Assembly: GCA_017983845.1 (NCBI GenBank)
Contig: JAGOAO010000019.1
Location: 1 to 32,516 of the forward strand
Reading direction: 5' to 3'
Source: Sediminibacterium sp.
Lineage (GTDB): Bacteria; Bacteroidota; Bacteroidia; Chitinophagales; Chitinophagaceae
DNA length: 32,516 bases
Under the pieces are notes generated by a model. It did no database searches, was not told the DNA's origin, and was given only the letters and a program-made list of their open reading frames with translations. Each line of letters starts with the position of its first letter. The stretch's first letter is position 1. Position numbers and translations under genes: made by a program. Shown here piece by piece: positions 17,494-27,200 of the stretch.

Positions 17494-18006
17494 ATGTCCA
17501 GACCTAGCACAACAGAGTACGCTCCATTTTATCAAACCTATATCAACTATACGAGTGGTAAAGATTATGAGATTTTAGTAAAACAATACCATGACCGTTT
17601 GGTGAATTCTTGGGACGCTATTCCAACGGAAAAAATCAAATACGCATACGGCCCAGAAAAATGGACGATCCAACAAATGTTTCAACATGTCATTGATACA
17701 GAAAGAATTTTTGCCTACCGTGCGCTTGCAATTGCTAGACAAGATAAAACTGCATTACCAGGTTTTGATGAAAATACCTATGCAGCCAATGGAGACGCGA
17801 GTCACCGCAATTGGAAGGACATGTTGATTGAATGGAGAACAGTGAGACAAGCAACTAACTTATTATTCGCCTCATTTACACCAGATCAATTGAAAACAAA
17901 AGGCAATTGTAATGGACAGGATATTACAGTGAACGCCATTGGTTTCATCCTATTTGGACACGGCTTACACCATTTGCATATTTTAAAGGAGCGTTACGAG
18001 ATCTAG
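17494..18006 (+). CDS. DinB-family four-helix protein
   Basis: The 170-residue cytoplasmic protein fits the DinB/YfiT-like metal-binding four-helix-bundle superfamily. It has a conserved N-terminal part with GPEKWTIQQMFQHVIDTERIF (53-73, metal ligand candidate His65) and the C-terminal pair GHGLHHLHIL, where His156 and His160 complete the expected three-histidine site. Members act as thiol transferases or have no known role; the substrate here is unknown. It follows the S8 protease by 9 nt and is the last gene before a strong terminator, so it belongs to the five-gene operon. Confidence 0.9.
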   Translation: MSRPSTTEYAPFYQTYINYTSGKDYEILVKQYHDRLVNSWDAIPTEKIKYAYGPEKWTIQQMFQHVIDTERIFAYRALAIARQDKTALPGFDENTYAANGDASHRNWKDMLIEWRTVRQATNLLFASFTPDQLKTKGNCNGQDITVNAIGFILFGHGLHHLHILKERYEI

Positions 18007-18055
18007 GAAATTATTCCAAAATAGAAATTTCAAAAATTGAGTATGGCCGAAAGGC

Positions 18056-18094
18056 AAAAAAGAACCCCTAATTTTATTTAGGGGTTCTTTTTTT
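18056..18094. terminator. Bidirectional rho-independent terminator between the DinB and YceI genes
   Basis: A perfect 11-bp stem (AGAACCCCTAA / TTAGGGGTTCT) with a 6-nt loop is flanked by A on the left and a run of seven T on the right. It ends the plus-strand operon and can also serve the converging YceI gene. Confidence 0.92.
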
Positions 18095-18149
18095 ATACGA
18101 GATTTTTGAATGCCTCGTAAATAAAGAGGCGTGCCACTTTGTTTATTAA

Positions 18150-18722
18150 TTATTTACTTGCATATATATGCACAGCTAATTGAACTTGAGAATCAATTGC
18201 ACCTACACCGTAGTTCATACCGAATAAAGTTCTGTCAAAAGCAAAAAACGCTTCAGCAAAGAATCCTTTTTCGTCTGCACTTCTGATGATCGCATCAAAA
18301 CTGATTTCTTTAGTAATTCCTTTTAAAGTTACAGCACCCGTTAAAGTTGCTTTATCTGCAGTGGTATACTTCACAGATGTAATGTTGAAAGTTGCTTCAC
18401 CAAATTTAGCAACGTCAAAAAAGTCAGCAGTTGTCAAATGACCCAATAATTTGTCACCAGCAGCATCTGTTACTTTCATTGCAGCAACATCTACCACAAA
18501 AGAACCACCCACTAATTTACCAGCTTCAATTTTCACAGATCCAGACTTCACTGGAATAGTACCTGTGTGAAAATCGTTCTTTTTAGAACCTGTAAAGTCT
18601 ACCTTACTCTTTTGAGCGGTTACAGTGTAAGTTTCTACTTGTTTAGTTGAAGTTGGATTGTTAAAAGAAAACAATACCACAGTCGCTAATGCGAACGCCG
18701 AAGAAAGAATGATTTTTTTCAT
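18150..18722 (-). CDS. YceI-family exported protein
   Basis: YceI proteins form a lipocalin-like beta-barrel that binds isoprenoid-type lipids in the periplasm. The 190-residue protein starts with a signal peptide (MKKIILSSAFALATVVLFSF, 1-20). It then shows the family strands SKVDFTGSKK (39-48), LVGGSFVVDVAAMKV (70-84) and LGHLTTADFFDV (93-104), and the C-terminal AFFAFDRTLFGMNYGVG typical of YceI. The ligand is not known here. It diverges from sucC across a 191-bp region holding a perfect inverted repeat, and ends near the terminator shared with the DinB gene. Confidence 0.93.
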   Translation of the reverse strand: MKKIILSSAFALATVVLFSFNNPTSTKQVETYTVTAQKSKVDFTGSKKNDFHTGTIPVKSGSVKIEAGKLVGGSFVVDVAAMKVTDAAGDKLLGHLTTADFFDVAKFGEATFNITSVKYTTADKATLTGAVTLKGITKEISFDAIIRSADEKGFFAEAFFAFDRTLFGMNYGVGAIDSQVQLAVHIYASK

Positions 18723-18802
18723 ATTTTTTGTTTGTTTAGGTTATATGAATGTTTACAACAAATACTATAACAAAAGACTTGCCCTTTTGTTTGACTATTG
18801 TG

Positions 18803-18838
18803 TTGATTAGTTCAAAATTACTAATCAATGTTTAAACA
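18803..18838. promoter_or_regulatory. Inverted repeat plus adjacent palindrome in the yceI-sucC divergent region
   Basis: TTGATTAGT and ACTAATCAA form a perfect 9-bp inverted repeat with an 8-bp spacer. It is followed at once by the 10-bp palindrome TGTTTAAACA (18829-18838). The site lies about midway between the two divergent start codons, which would fit an operator for a dimeric regulator. It is too AT-rich to be a terminator and has no T-run. Confidence 0.4.
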
Positions 18839-18890
18839 ACAAAATATATTTTTCGACCAATTTCCCCCTCGTAATCTGCACATTATCTAT

Positions 18891-18898
18891 TATCTTCG
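18891..18898 (+). promoter_or_regulatory. Possible -7 box of sucC
   Basis: TATCTTCG has one mismatch to TAnnTTTG and lies 15 nt before the sucC ATG, predicting a leader of only about 10 nt. Confidence 0.4.
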
Positions 18899-18913
18899 CC
18901 AAAATTCCTAACT

Positions 18914-20125
18914 ATGAACCTGCATGAATATCAAGCAAAAGAATTGCTTAAAAAGTACAATGTTCCTGTTCAAGAAGGTGTAGCTGTAGATAACGTAAAA
19001 GACGCTGTCGCTGCTTACCAAAAAATTGCAACAGATACCAATAACAAATTTGCTGTAGTTAAAGCTCAAATTCACGCAGGTGGTCGTGGTAAGGGTAAAA
19101 TTAACGGATCAGAGCAAAGAGGTGTAGCTGTTGGTAAATCAGCAGAAGACATCGAAAACTTTGCAAAAAATATTCTAGGTGGTACTTTGGTAACCATCCA
19201 AACCGGCCCAGCTGGAAAATTAGTAAGTAAAATCTTAGTTGCTCAAGATGTGTATTATGAAGGTCCTCAGCCAACTAAAGAATTGTATTTATCTATCCTA
19301 TTGGATCGTGCTAAAGGCATGAACGTAGTAATGTATAGCACCGAAGGCGGTATGGATATCGAAGAAGTAGCGCACAATACGCCAGAGAAAATATTTAAAG
19401 AGTGGGTTCACCCAGGTGGTGGCTTACAAGGTTTCCAAGCAAGAAAGATCGCTTTCAACTTAGGTTTAAGCGGTGAAGCTTTGAAAAACTGCGTGAAATT
19501 TGTCACTAATTTATACAATGCATACGTTGGTTTAGACTGCGGAATGTTAGAGATCAATCCTTTATTCAAAACATCTGACGATAAAATCATTGCAGTAGAC
19601 TGTAAAATGAATATTGATGACAGCGCATTAATGCGTCATCCAGATTTATTGGCAATGAGAGATGTGACTGAAGAAGATCCAACAGAAGTAGAAGCTGGCG
19701 AATTCAATTTGAACTTTGTGAAGTTAGACGGTAATGTAGGTTGTATGGTAAATGGTGCGGGTTTAGCAATGGCGACTATGGATATGATTAAATTAAGTGG
19801 TGGTGAGCCAGCTAACTTCTTAGACGTAGGAGGTTCTGCAAATGCACAAACCGTGGAAGCAGGATTCAGAATCATCATGAAGGATCCAAATGTAAAAGCT
19901 ATTTTGATCAATATATTCGGCGGTATCGTTCGTTGCGATCGTGTTGCTGCTGGTGTAATTGAAGCATTCAATAAATTAGGCAATATCGACATCCCTATCA
20001 TTGTACGTTTACAAGGTACGAATGCGGTAGAAGCTAAGAAATTAATAGATGAGAGTGGATTGAAAGTTCAGTCTGCTATCTTATTGAGCGAAGCTGCTGA
20101 CTTAGTGAAGCAAGCTGTTGCTTAG
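18914..20125 (+). CDS. sucC: Succinyl-CoA ligase (ADP-forming) beta subunit
   Basis: SucC is the nucleotide-binding subunit of succinyl-CoA synthetase, which makes ATP and succinate from succinyl-CoA in the TCA cycle. The 403-residue protein opens with the standard MNLHEYQAKELLKKYNVPV. It has the ATP-grasp motif AGGRGKGK (55-62), LEINPL in the metal-binding region (about 215-220), FLDVGGSAN at about 301-309 and the CoA-ligase signature FGGIVRCDRVAAGV near 335-348. It is slightly longer than the E. coli protein (388). The partner sucD is not adjacent; sucC is followed directly by a terminator and must pair with a subunit encoded elsewhere. The start is supported by the conserved N-terminus. 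Confidence 0.97.
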   Translation: MNLHEYQAKELLKKYNVPVQEGVAVDNVKDAVAAYQKIATDTNNKFAVVKAQIHAGGRGKGKINGSEQRGVAVGKSAEDIENFAKNILGGTLVTIQTGPAGKLVSKILVAQDVYYEGPQPTKELYLSILLDRAKGMNVVMYSTEGGMDIEEVAHNTPEKIFKEWVHPGGGLQGFQARKIAFNLGLSGEALKNCVKFVTNLYNAYVGLDCGMLEINPLFKTSDDKIIAVDCKMNIDDSALMRHPDLLAMRDVTEEDPTEVEAGEFNLNFVKLDGNVGCMVNGAGLAMATMDMIKLSGGEPANFLDVGGSANAQTVEAGFRIIMKDPNVKAILINIFGGIVRCDRVAAGVIEAFNKLGNIDIPIIVRLQGTNAVEAKKLIDESGLKVQSAILLSEAADLVKQAVA

Positions 20126-20144
20126 TTTTCTTTCTAATGACTTT

Positions 20145-20176
20145 AAAAAACCCAACAAATTCTTGTTGGGTTTTTT
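20145..20176 (+). terminator. Rho-independent terminator of sucC
   Basis: The perfect stem CCCAACAA / TTGTTGGG with a 4-nt loop, preceded by six A and followed by six T, lies 19 bp past the sucC stop codon. Confidence 0.93.
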
Positions 20177-20221
20177 GTTTCTTTAAATTGCAAATTTCGA
20201 ACTGCCCCATTAAATTAAATA

Positions 20222-20246
20222 ACAAAAGGCGCTCAATGAGCGCCTT
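20222..20246 (-). terminator. Likely terminator of the giant-protein / PorP operon
   Basis: A perfect 9-bp GC-rich stem (AAGGCGCTC / GAGCGCCTT) with a 3-nt loop is followed on the minus strand by TTTTGTTATTT. It lies about 50 bp beyond the PorP-family stop codon and would end the minus-strand transcript from the right. The sucC terminator lies just beyond, so the two converging units are insulated. Confidence 0.75.
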
Positions 20247-20296
20247 CGTATTAAACGTAAACTCCCCAAAGCTTACGATTATTTAGATGGGGGGAA

Positions 20297-21259
20297 TTAA
20301 TTCAAATCCCAGGAAAAGGTTAATTCAATTGTCGGCATTGAATTGAGCAAATTTTTATATTGAGTCATAGTGACATCATAACTTAACCCAAATTTTGCTT
20401 TATTGATCCCAATGCCAACATATGGAATGATGGCATAATTGACTCTATGCAAAAGACCCAACTCTATAAGGTGTGCGTCATCCAATAATAATTTACTATA
20501 CATAGCGCCAACTGTTGTAATAGAAGCATTGGCAATCACTTGATGATTTGCTATCAATTCTATGGATTCGTCATCATTGATCAATTTTTTATACTTTGAT
20601 TCAAAAACCAGTTTTGAATCAATTTTCGAATTGCCATTTTTTGAATCCTTTGGTCGGTTCACTCTAAATAAAGCAGTACCTAAATGAACTAAATCATTTT
20701 CACCCAATTTAAAATTATACCCTATTCCTGCATTCAAGTATAAATAGTTCATTTTATAATTTGCAGCAGCAGGATCTAAGCTTGTTGTTGATGGGAAACC
20801 AAAACTTCCAAACATGTCCTGAGTCTTTACCTGAGCCATGTCTAACATTTTATTTCCATAGGTTATACTTAAGCCAGCACTCAAGCCATTATTGCCATCT
20901 TCATTCATCGCATTATAATACGCCCCACTAAGGGTTGCTGAATTTTGCACTAAGAGTCCTCCACCAATTTTTTCAGATAAAACATTCGCTCCTAGAGCAA
21001 AATAATCATTCCCAGAAGCCATCTTGATTTTTTGTTCCATATTAAAAAATGCTACACTGTTTAGTACTGCACCTTTACCACCGTTGGCATCTCTATATTT
21101 AAATCTAACCACCCTTTTTTGTACTCCAGCACCGGTCAAAGCTGGATTAAAAACAGATGCCGAATTTTGCACTTGAGAAAATATTGGATCTTGCGCCAAT
21201 GCTTGATTCATCTGCAAAAAACAGAAACAAACTAAAATATAGGTATAAAAATTTCTCAT
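20297..21259 (-). CDS. PorP/SprF-family type IX secretion outer-membrane protein
   Basis: The 320-residue protein has a signal peptide (1-22, ending QALA before Gln) and the family N-terminus DPIFSQVQNSASVFNPALTG (25-44). Next comes a beta-barrel-like stretch of alternating residues, ending in a typical aromatic outer-membrane strand (IELTFSWDLN). PorP/SprF proteins are needed for export or anchoring of partner proteins with CHU_C (type B) sorting domains, and often sit next to them. Here the gene starts 27 nt after the stop of the giant CHU_C protein on the same strand, so it is very likely the dedicated partner rather than the core PorP of the secretion machine, which I would expect among por/gld genes. 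It has no promoter of its own in the 27-nt gap. Confidence 0.9.
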   Translation of the reverse strand: MRNFYTYILVCFCFLQMNQALAQDPIFSQVQNSASVFNPALTGAGVQKRVVRFKYRDANGGKGAVLNSVAFFNMEQKIKMASGNDYFALGANVLSEKIGGGLLVQNSATLSGAYYNAMNEDGNNGLSAGLSITYGNKMLDMAQVKTQDMFGSFGFPSTTSLDPAAANYKMNYLYLNAGIGYNFKLGENDLVHLGTALFRVNRPKDSKNGNSKIDSKLVFESKYKKLINDDESIELIANHQVIANASITTVGAMYSKLLLDDAHLIELGLLHRVNYAIIPYVGIGINKAKFGLSYDVTMTQYKNLLNSMPTIELTFSWDLN

Positions 21260-21286
21260 CTTGATTCTATTTATTAATCGCTTAAC

Positions 21287-24200
21287 TTATTTTATGATAA
21301 TGATTGGCCCTGATTTACTAAATGCAATACCCTTATTGTCAACTGCAGAAAAAATCCAGTAATAAGTGTCACTTGGCAACGGTCTGCCTAAATAAGAACC
21401 GTCCCATGTGTTAACTAAGCTCTTGCTTTCAAACACGAGCCTATTGTATCTATCATATACTTTAAAGAATTTCAGCTCAGCGATATTTACAAAATTTAAT
21501 TTCAGTACATCATTCATGCCGTCTCCATTTGGAGAGAATACATTTGGAATATGAATTTCTGGCTCATAAAAAACTCTTGTAGGTAATGTATCTACACTTA
21601 AACAACCATTGGCCGCAGTTACTTTTATTGTAAATAAAGTAGCTGCATTCAATATTGCAGTTGGGTTAGCAATATTTGAATTATCTAATACCCCACTTGG
21701 GCTCCATTCATATTTCACCCCACCTGGCCTTGACTGCAATACAGTTGGTTTACCGATTACAATATCTTGAAAATTGAGTCGCATAGATATGGGTGCGGCT
21801 GGATTATAATAAATTTTATGCTGCACAGCATTACTTGAACTATCCACCGTTAAGGTATAGGTAATCATTACTGAATCTGCAGTATTTCCAACACCTATCA
21901 CTTTTCCATTTATATCAACAATAGCAATCGAAGTATTGCTACTTGACCAAACGCCTCCAGGAATCTCATTGGATAGTTGTATGGATTGTGATTTACCACA
22001 AATAATACTTGACCCAACTATCGGTTTTAAACTTGGAATAACAGCCATATTAAAGGTTGACTTTCTACTCCCAATCGCATTCGTTGCAGTAACAATATAT
22101 GTTGTTAGCTTCTTTGCCTGACTTGGTGCTCCACTGATTATACCCGTTGTTGAATCCAATATTAAACCTACAGGCAAATTTGGAGTGATGGTATATTTTA
22201 TGATAGATAGGGTACTTGCAATTGGGACAAGTTGAATGCTTACTCCGCTTGTAATCACAGATGGTATATTGGCATATTTAATCGCAGGCGCTCCAAATAA
22301 ATCTTTTACGTCTGTTGCATTTACTGGACTAGTTCCCTGTTTTACTTCTATGTAATCAGGAACCCCATCCAAGTCTGTATCTTTTGCATCAATAGGATTA
22401 TTTGGATTTGTTCCTTCTGCAATTTCAACAGCATCAGGGACACCGTCTTTATCCGTATCCACAGGCACGTCAACAACCAATGGATCATACCCATTTTTAA
22501 TTTCAAGGTAATCGGCCATACCATCTCCATCCGTATCTTTTGCATCCCCAGCTAGAGCAGGATTCGTTCCTTCTTGTGTTTCAACATAATCTGGCACGAC
22601 ATCTTTATCGGTATCTTTTGCGTCATTAGGATTACTTGGATCTGTTCCTTCTGTAAGCTCAACAGCATCTGGAACTCCATCTCCATCTGTATCAATATTT
22701 GTATTTGGTGGATTTGTTACTGCAGCTTTATTAATAATAACCACATAAGATTTTGTAGTTACCCCGTCTTCCGCTGTAACCACCACAGTAATTGTATTGG
22801 TTCCTGTTACTAGATTTATTGTCGCCCCACCATTTGTTAATACATTCCCATTCACCGTAATAACAGCTTGACCATTTGATCCTGAAGGAGTAATAGTAAC
22901 ACTACTTGTCCCCGACCCCACATTGGCTGTATAGTTATAAGTTCCTGCATTAAAACTAGGAGACAATGTTCCAATATTTAAAACAAAGCCGCTTAATGTT
23001 GCGACAGCACTCGCGGCTGCTCTTGTTATAATTACTGAATAAGTCTTTGTGCTTGTACCATCTTCCGCTGTAACAACTACATTGATTGTATTTGCTCCAA
23101 TAGCCAAGTTGATTGCATTACTAGACGCCCCATTCGCAACCGTTACATTGTTCACTTTTATACTTGCCAAAGGATCTGACAAAGTGGGCAAAATAGTAAC
23201 TGATGTAGTTCCGTAAGGAACAGTCGCTGTATAGCTAACTGTATTAGTAACAAAATTGGAAGTAAGTGTTGCATTGCTTAACACAAGATTCGAAAGATTT
23301 GCATTCGTACTCAAACTATTTGTCTTAGTCACTATTAAAGTATAAGTACGTGTTACAATACCATCTTCAGCAGTGACAACAACAGTTATCGTGTTGGTTC
23401 CTGATATTAAATTAACAGTCGCGCCGCCATTCGTTAAAGCAGCTCCATTTACAGTAATTGTCGCTTGTGCATTGGTGCCAGAAGGCGAAATGACAATACT
23501 ATTTGTATTTGCACCAACACTAGAAGTATAATTATAGGTACTTGTATTAAAATTAGGAGAGATTGTTCCTGTGCTTAATGTAAAGCCACCCAAACTTGCA
23601 TCATTGCTAATTGTAGCAGCTTTTGTCACAATTAAAGAATAAGTACTGGTTGTAACGCCATCATCGGCTGTCACAAAAACAGTAACTGTATTCGTTCCAG
23701 TTACTAAATTCACCGTCGCTGCTCCATTACTTAATGTAGCACCATTTACAGTGATTGTCGCTGCTCCATTACTGCCCACAGGTGTTATAGTGATACTATT
23801 TGTACCGGATCCTACACTAGAAGAATAATTATATGTACTCGTATTAAAATTGGGGGTTAGGGTTCCAATATTTAAATTAATTCCACTTAAGCTTGAATTA
23901 TTACTTGTAATAACAGAAATCGACAAGTTAGTACTTGTGCTTCCTCCATCTACATTCGTAGCGGTAATGGTAAAAGTTGCCGCAGATTGAATCGTAGTAG
24001 CCGTTCCAGAAATAATGCCCGTTGTTCCGTCAATTGTTAGTCCCGCTGGCAATGTGCTACTTGTGAAGCTTAAAGTATTGGCGCCAGAGATCGTTGGAAC
24101 AATATTCTTTTGAGTTCCTCTAACAAAAGTATTTGTTGTTGAATAACTTATCGAAGGCAGGGTTTTAAAACTTATTTCATTGCCATAACTAGTCCCTGCA

Positions 24201-27200
24201 GCATTCGTTGCATAAGCACGAACATAGTAGGTTGTATTTGCTTCTAGCCCAGCCATATTTGCTGTAAAGACACCAGTAGACAACCCATTATTTATTCCAT
24301 TGTCATTGATTGTAGGATTGGTATTTAAGCTCCAACAAACACCTTTTTCAATAATAGACAACCCACCATCACTAGTTACATTACCACCACTTATTGCCGC
24401 ATTCTTTTCAATAGAAGTAACTACTGTGGTGGATGCTATGGTTGGCAAGCCTGCTATCATGATATTCAGAGACGAAGTCGTACTATTTGAACCATTCGTC
24501 GCTGTAATAATATAAGTTGTAGAAGCAGAAGTACCAGTTGGAGTTCCTGTTATCTCTCCTGTCAAATTATTTAAAGTCAATCCCGAAGGCAATGCAGGTG
24601 CAATGGTATAATTGATCGTACCAATATTGAATGAAGCGGTTTGACTATTTGAAATGGCAGGTACAATTGAATTGATTGGAACTCCTGCTGCAGCAATGAA
24701 TGCCCCTCCTACATATGAAAAAGTTGGAGCATTTGATGTTACTTCCAAATCAACCGTTGCAGTGGTACTACCAATTCCACTTGAAGCTGTGATCACATAG
24801 CTTGTAGAAGACATTGTAGCATTTGGCGTTCCTGTTACAACACCTGTAGTGGTATTTAATGTTAAACCAGAAGGTAAGCTTGGACTCACAGCATAAGATG
24901 TGATCCTACCACCATTAGAAATAGGCGTTAAAGTAGAAGCACTTGTGCCATCCGAATTCATCACAGTCCTTGTCGTATAAGAAAGTCCGCTAGGTGGCGC
25001 ATCGTCCACTTGAAGTGCAATGGCAACAGTTGAACTTTGTGTTCCATTGCTAATTGTGATTGTATAGTTTGTAAGTGGCAAGGTGGATTGCACAGCGCCT
25101 GTAATTCTTCCTGTATTTACGTTGATTGTTAAACCAGCAGGCAATGCAGGATTCGATGAAAACTGAAAAGTGCCAATATTAAAATTTGTATTTCCTACAC
25201 TAATTGATGTTGGCGTAATATCTATTGGCCATCCCACAATCAATGACTCTGTCGTATTTGGATAAGTGATTGTAGGTACAGATTCCAATATTTCAATATT
25301 GATCGTGTTTGTGGTAGCACCTGCATTATTTGAAGCAGTAATTAGATAGCTTGTTAAAGGACTAGCTGCAATAGGTGTTCCACTTATGGTTCCGGTTATC
25401 CCATTAAAAATTAAACCAGTTGGCAAACTTGGACTAATTGTAAAATTAGTGATTGCACCACCAGATGCATTGGCATACATGGTAGTGATTGCCTTACCGT
25501 TTGAACCAATAAATTTCGTAGTATTATAGGTTAGGTTAGAAGGCGCAACGTCATTGACTACAACTGTTGTAGTAGCCGTAGCTGATCCTGTGACATTGGT
25601 AGCTGTAATGGTATAAGTTGTTATTGGAGATGCAATTCTCGGCGTACCAGCAATCGTTCCATTCGTCGTATTTAATGAAATTCCATTTGGCAGTGTTGGG
25701 CTAATTGAATAAGAAGTTGGCGTACCTCCGGTTACAGTTGGATTAACCGTTTCAATTGAACTATTATTGTCACCAACTATTGGAGCATAACTTAAACTCG
25801 AAGGTGCAGCTGCATTCACTGTAATATTTAAAGCTTTACTTGTGGAACCAATACTATTTGTTGCCGTAAAAGTATAAGTAGCTGTTGCAGCATTTACAGT
25901 TGGTGTCCCAGTAATAAAACCAGTTTCATTGTTTAAAAATATACCTAATGGCAAGTTAGGTGTGACTGAATAAGATACAACAGTCCCCCCCGTATTAGTT
26001 GGAGTAATTGTTCCAATAGCAATCCCATTGGTGGCAGTTAAACTTTGAATGATTGTACCAGCTTGTGAAAACTGAAGCGCTGTAGGGGCAACTTCAGTAA
26101 CAGTGATTGTTACCGAAGTAGTTGCTGAACCAGCTACATTCGACGCAGTAATAGAATAGTTTTTACTAGCCGCAGCAATGGTAGGTCTTCCACTAATGAT
26201 ACCAGTTGATGCATTCAAGGTTAAACCTGCAGTCAAACTTGGAGCGATGGTATAAGTAGAAGGCACTCCTCCTGTTACAGTTGGTGTATAATTTCCAACG
26301 AGTGATCCATTATTTACATTGATATTGTTACTTGAATAAGCAAAAGTCAATGGAGCATTTACTACATTAAATGTTTTTGTGATCGTACTCTTTCCGTAAC
26401 CATTGTATCCAGTAATGGTATAGTCAGAAGCTCCCACACCTTCTTGAATCACGATATCATCTACTTCAATTACATCGGCATTACTAACGAGCACGCCTCC
26501 TTTTATTACATGTTTAAAATTGGTTTTGTCGGCATTTGCAAAACTTGAACTTGTAGTCACGTTGTTAAAAACCACTACCCCATCCAACCACAATGAAACT
26601 TGTCCTAATGCATCAATTTTTATATCCGCTGTAGTGGCTCTCCCTTTCCAACTTGTAATTGCAGGACTTGGTGCAACAGTACTATTTCCTCCACTACCAT
26701 AGCGTAGATAAATATTATCTGTACTTCCTGCCAATCTATCAAATACAATTGAGATGCCATTTCCAGAACCTGTATGATCACTCGTGCTTGTTGAGAAAGC
26801 AGATTCGTCTGTAAAACTATAACTGATATAAGATCTATTTCCAGTACTAGCCGGCATTTTTTGTGTTAACTTAAAATGAATTCTATATTCCTTTTGATTG
26901 GTTCCATTTGCAGGAATTGTTATTGCGCTAGTTTGAGCAGGGGCACCTGATACCCCATTTATTAGCCTCAAATGGTCTCCTTGGATAGCTGCAGTTCCGG
27001 TTAAACTAATGGTGCCCCCAGCAACAGTTGTACCAATTATACCCGCGTTGAAATTATTTGCATAATGATTTTTAAAGGTATTCTCAATTGGCGTTCCTGT
27101 GATTTCTCCATTTTTTTCACTAAACACCAAACCAGTTGGCAATGGATGGCTAATTTCAAAGCCAGCAACATTTATTTTTCGAATTTTATGATTATACCAA

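Noticed and set aside
19636..20001. Minus-strand open frame of 121 codons inside sucC
   Set aside because: It is antisense to the conserved CoA-ligase part of sucC, without a start context or homologous features.
20226..20246. GC-rich hairpin as a recombination site (attC-like)
   Set aside because: It is a simple 9-bp stem followed by T-rich sequence in the direction of the PorP gene, without integron-type core sites or cassettes, so a terminator is the simpler reading.
22727..23890. Regularly spaced similar DNA segments that might suggest a CRISPR array or satellite
   Set aside because: The period is about 280-300 bp, the copies are diverged, and each encodes a complete beta-sandwich unit in one open frame.
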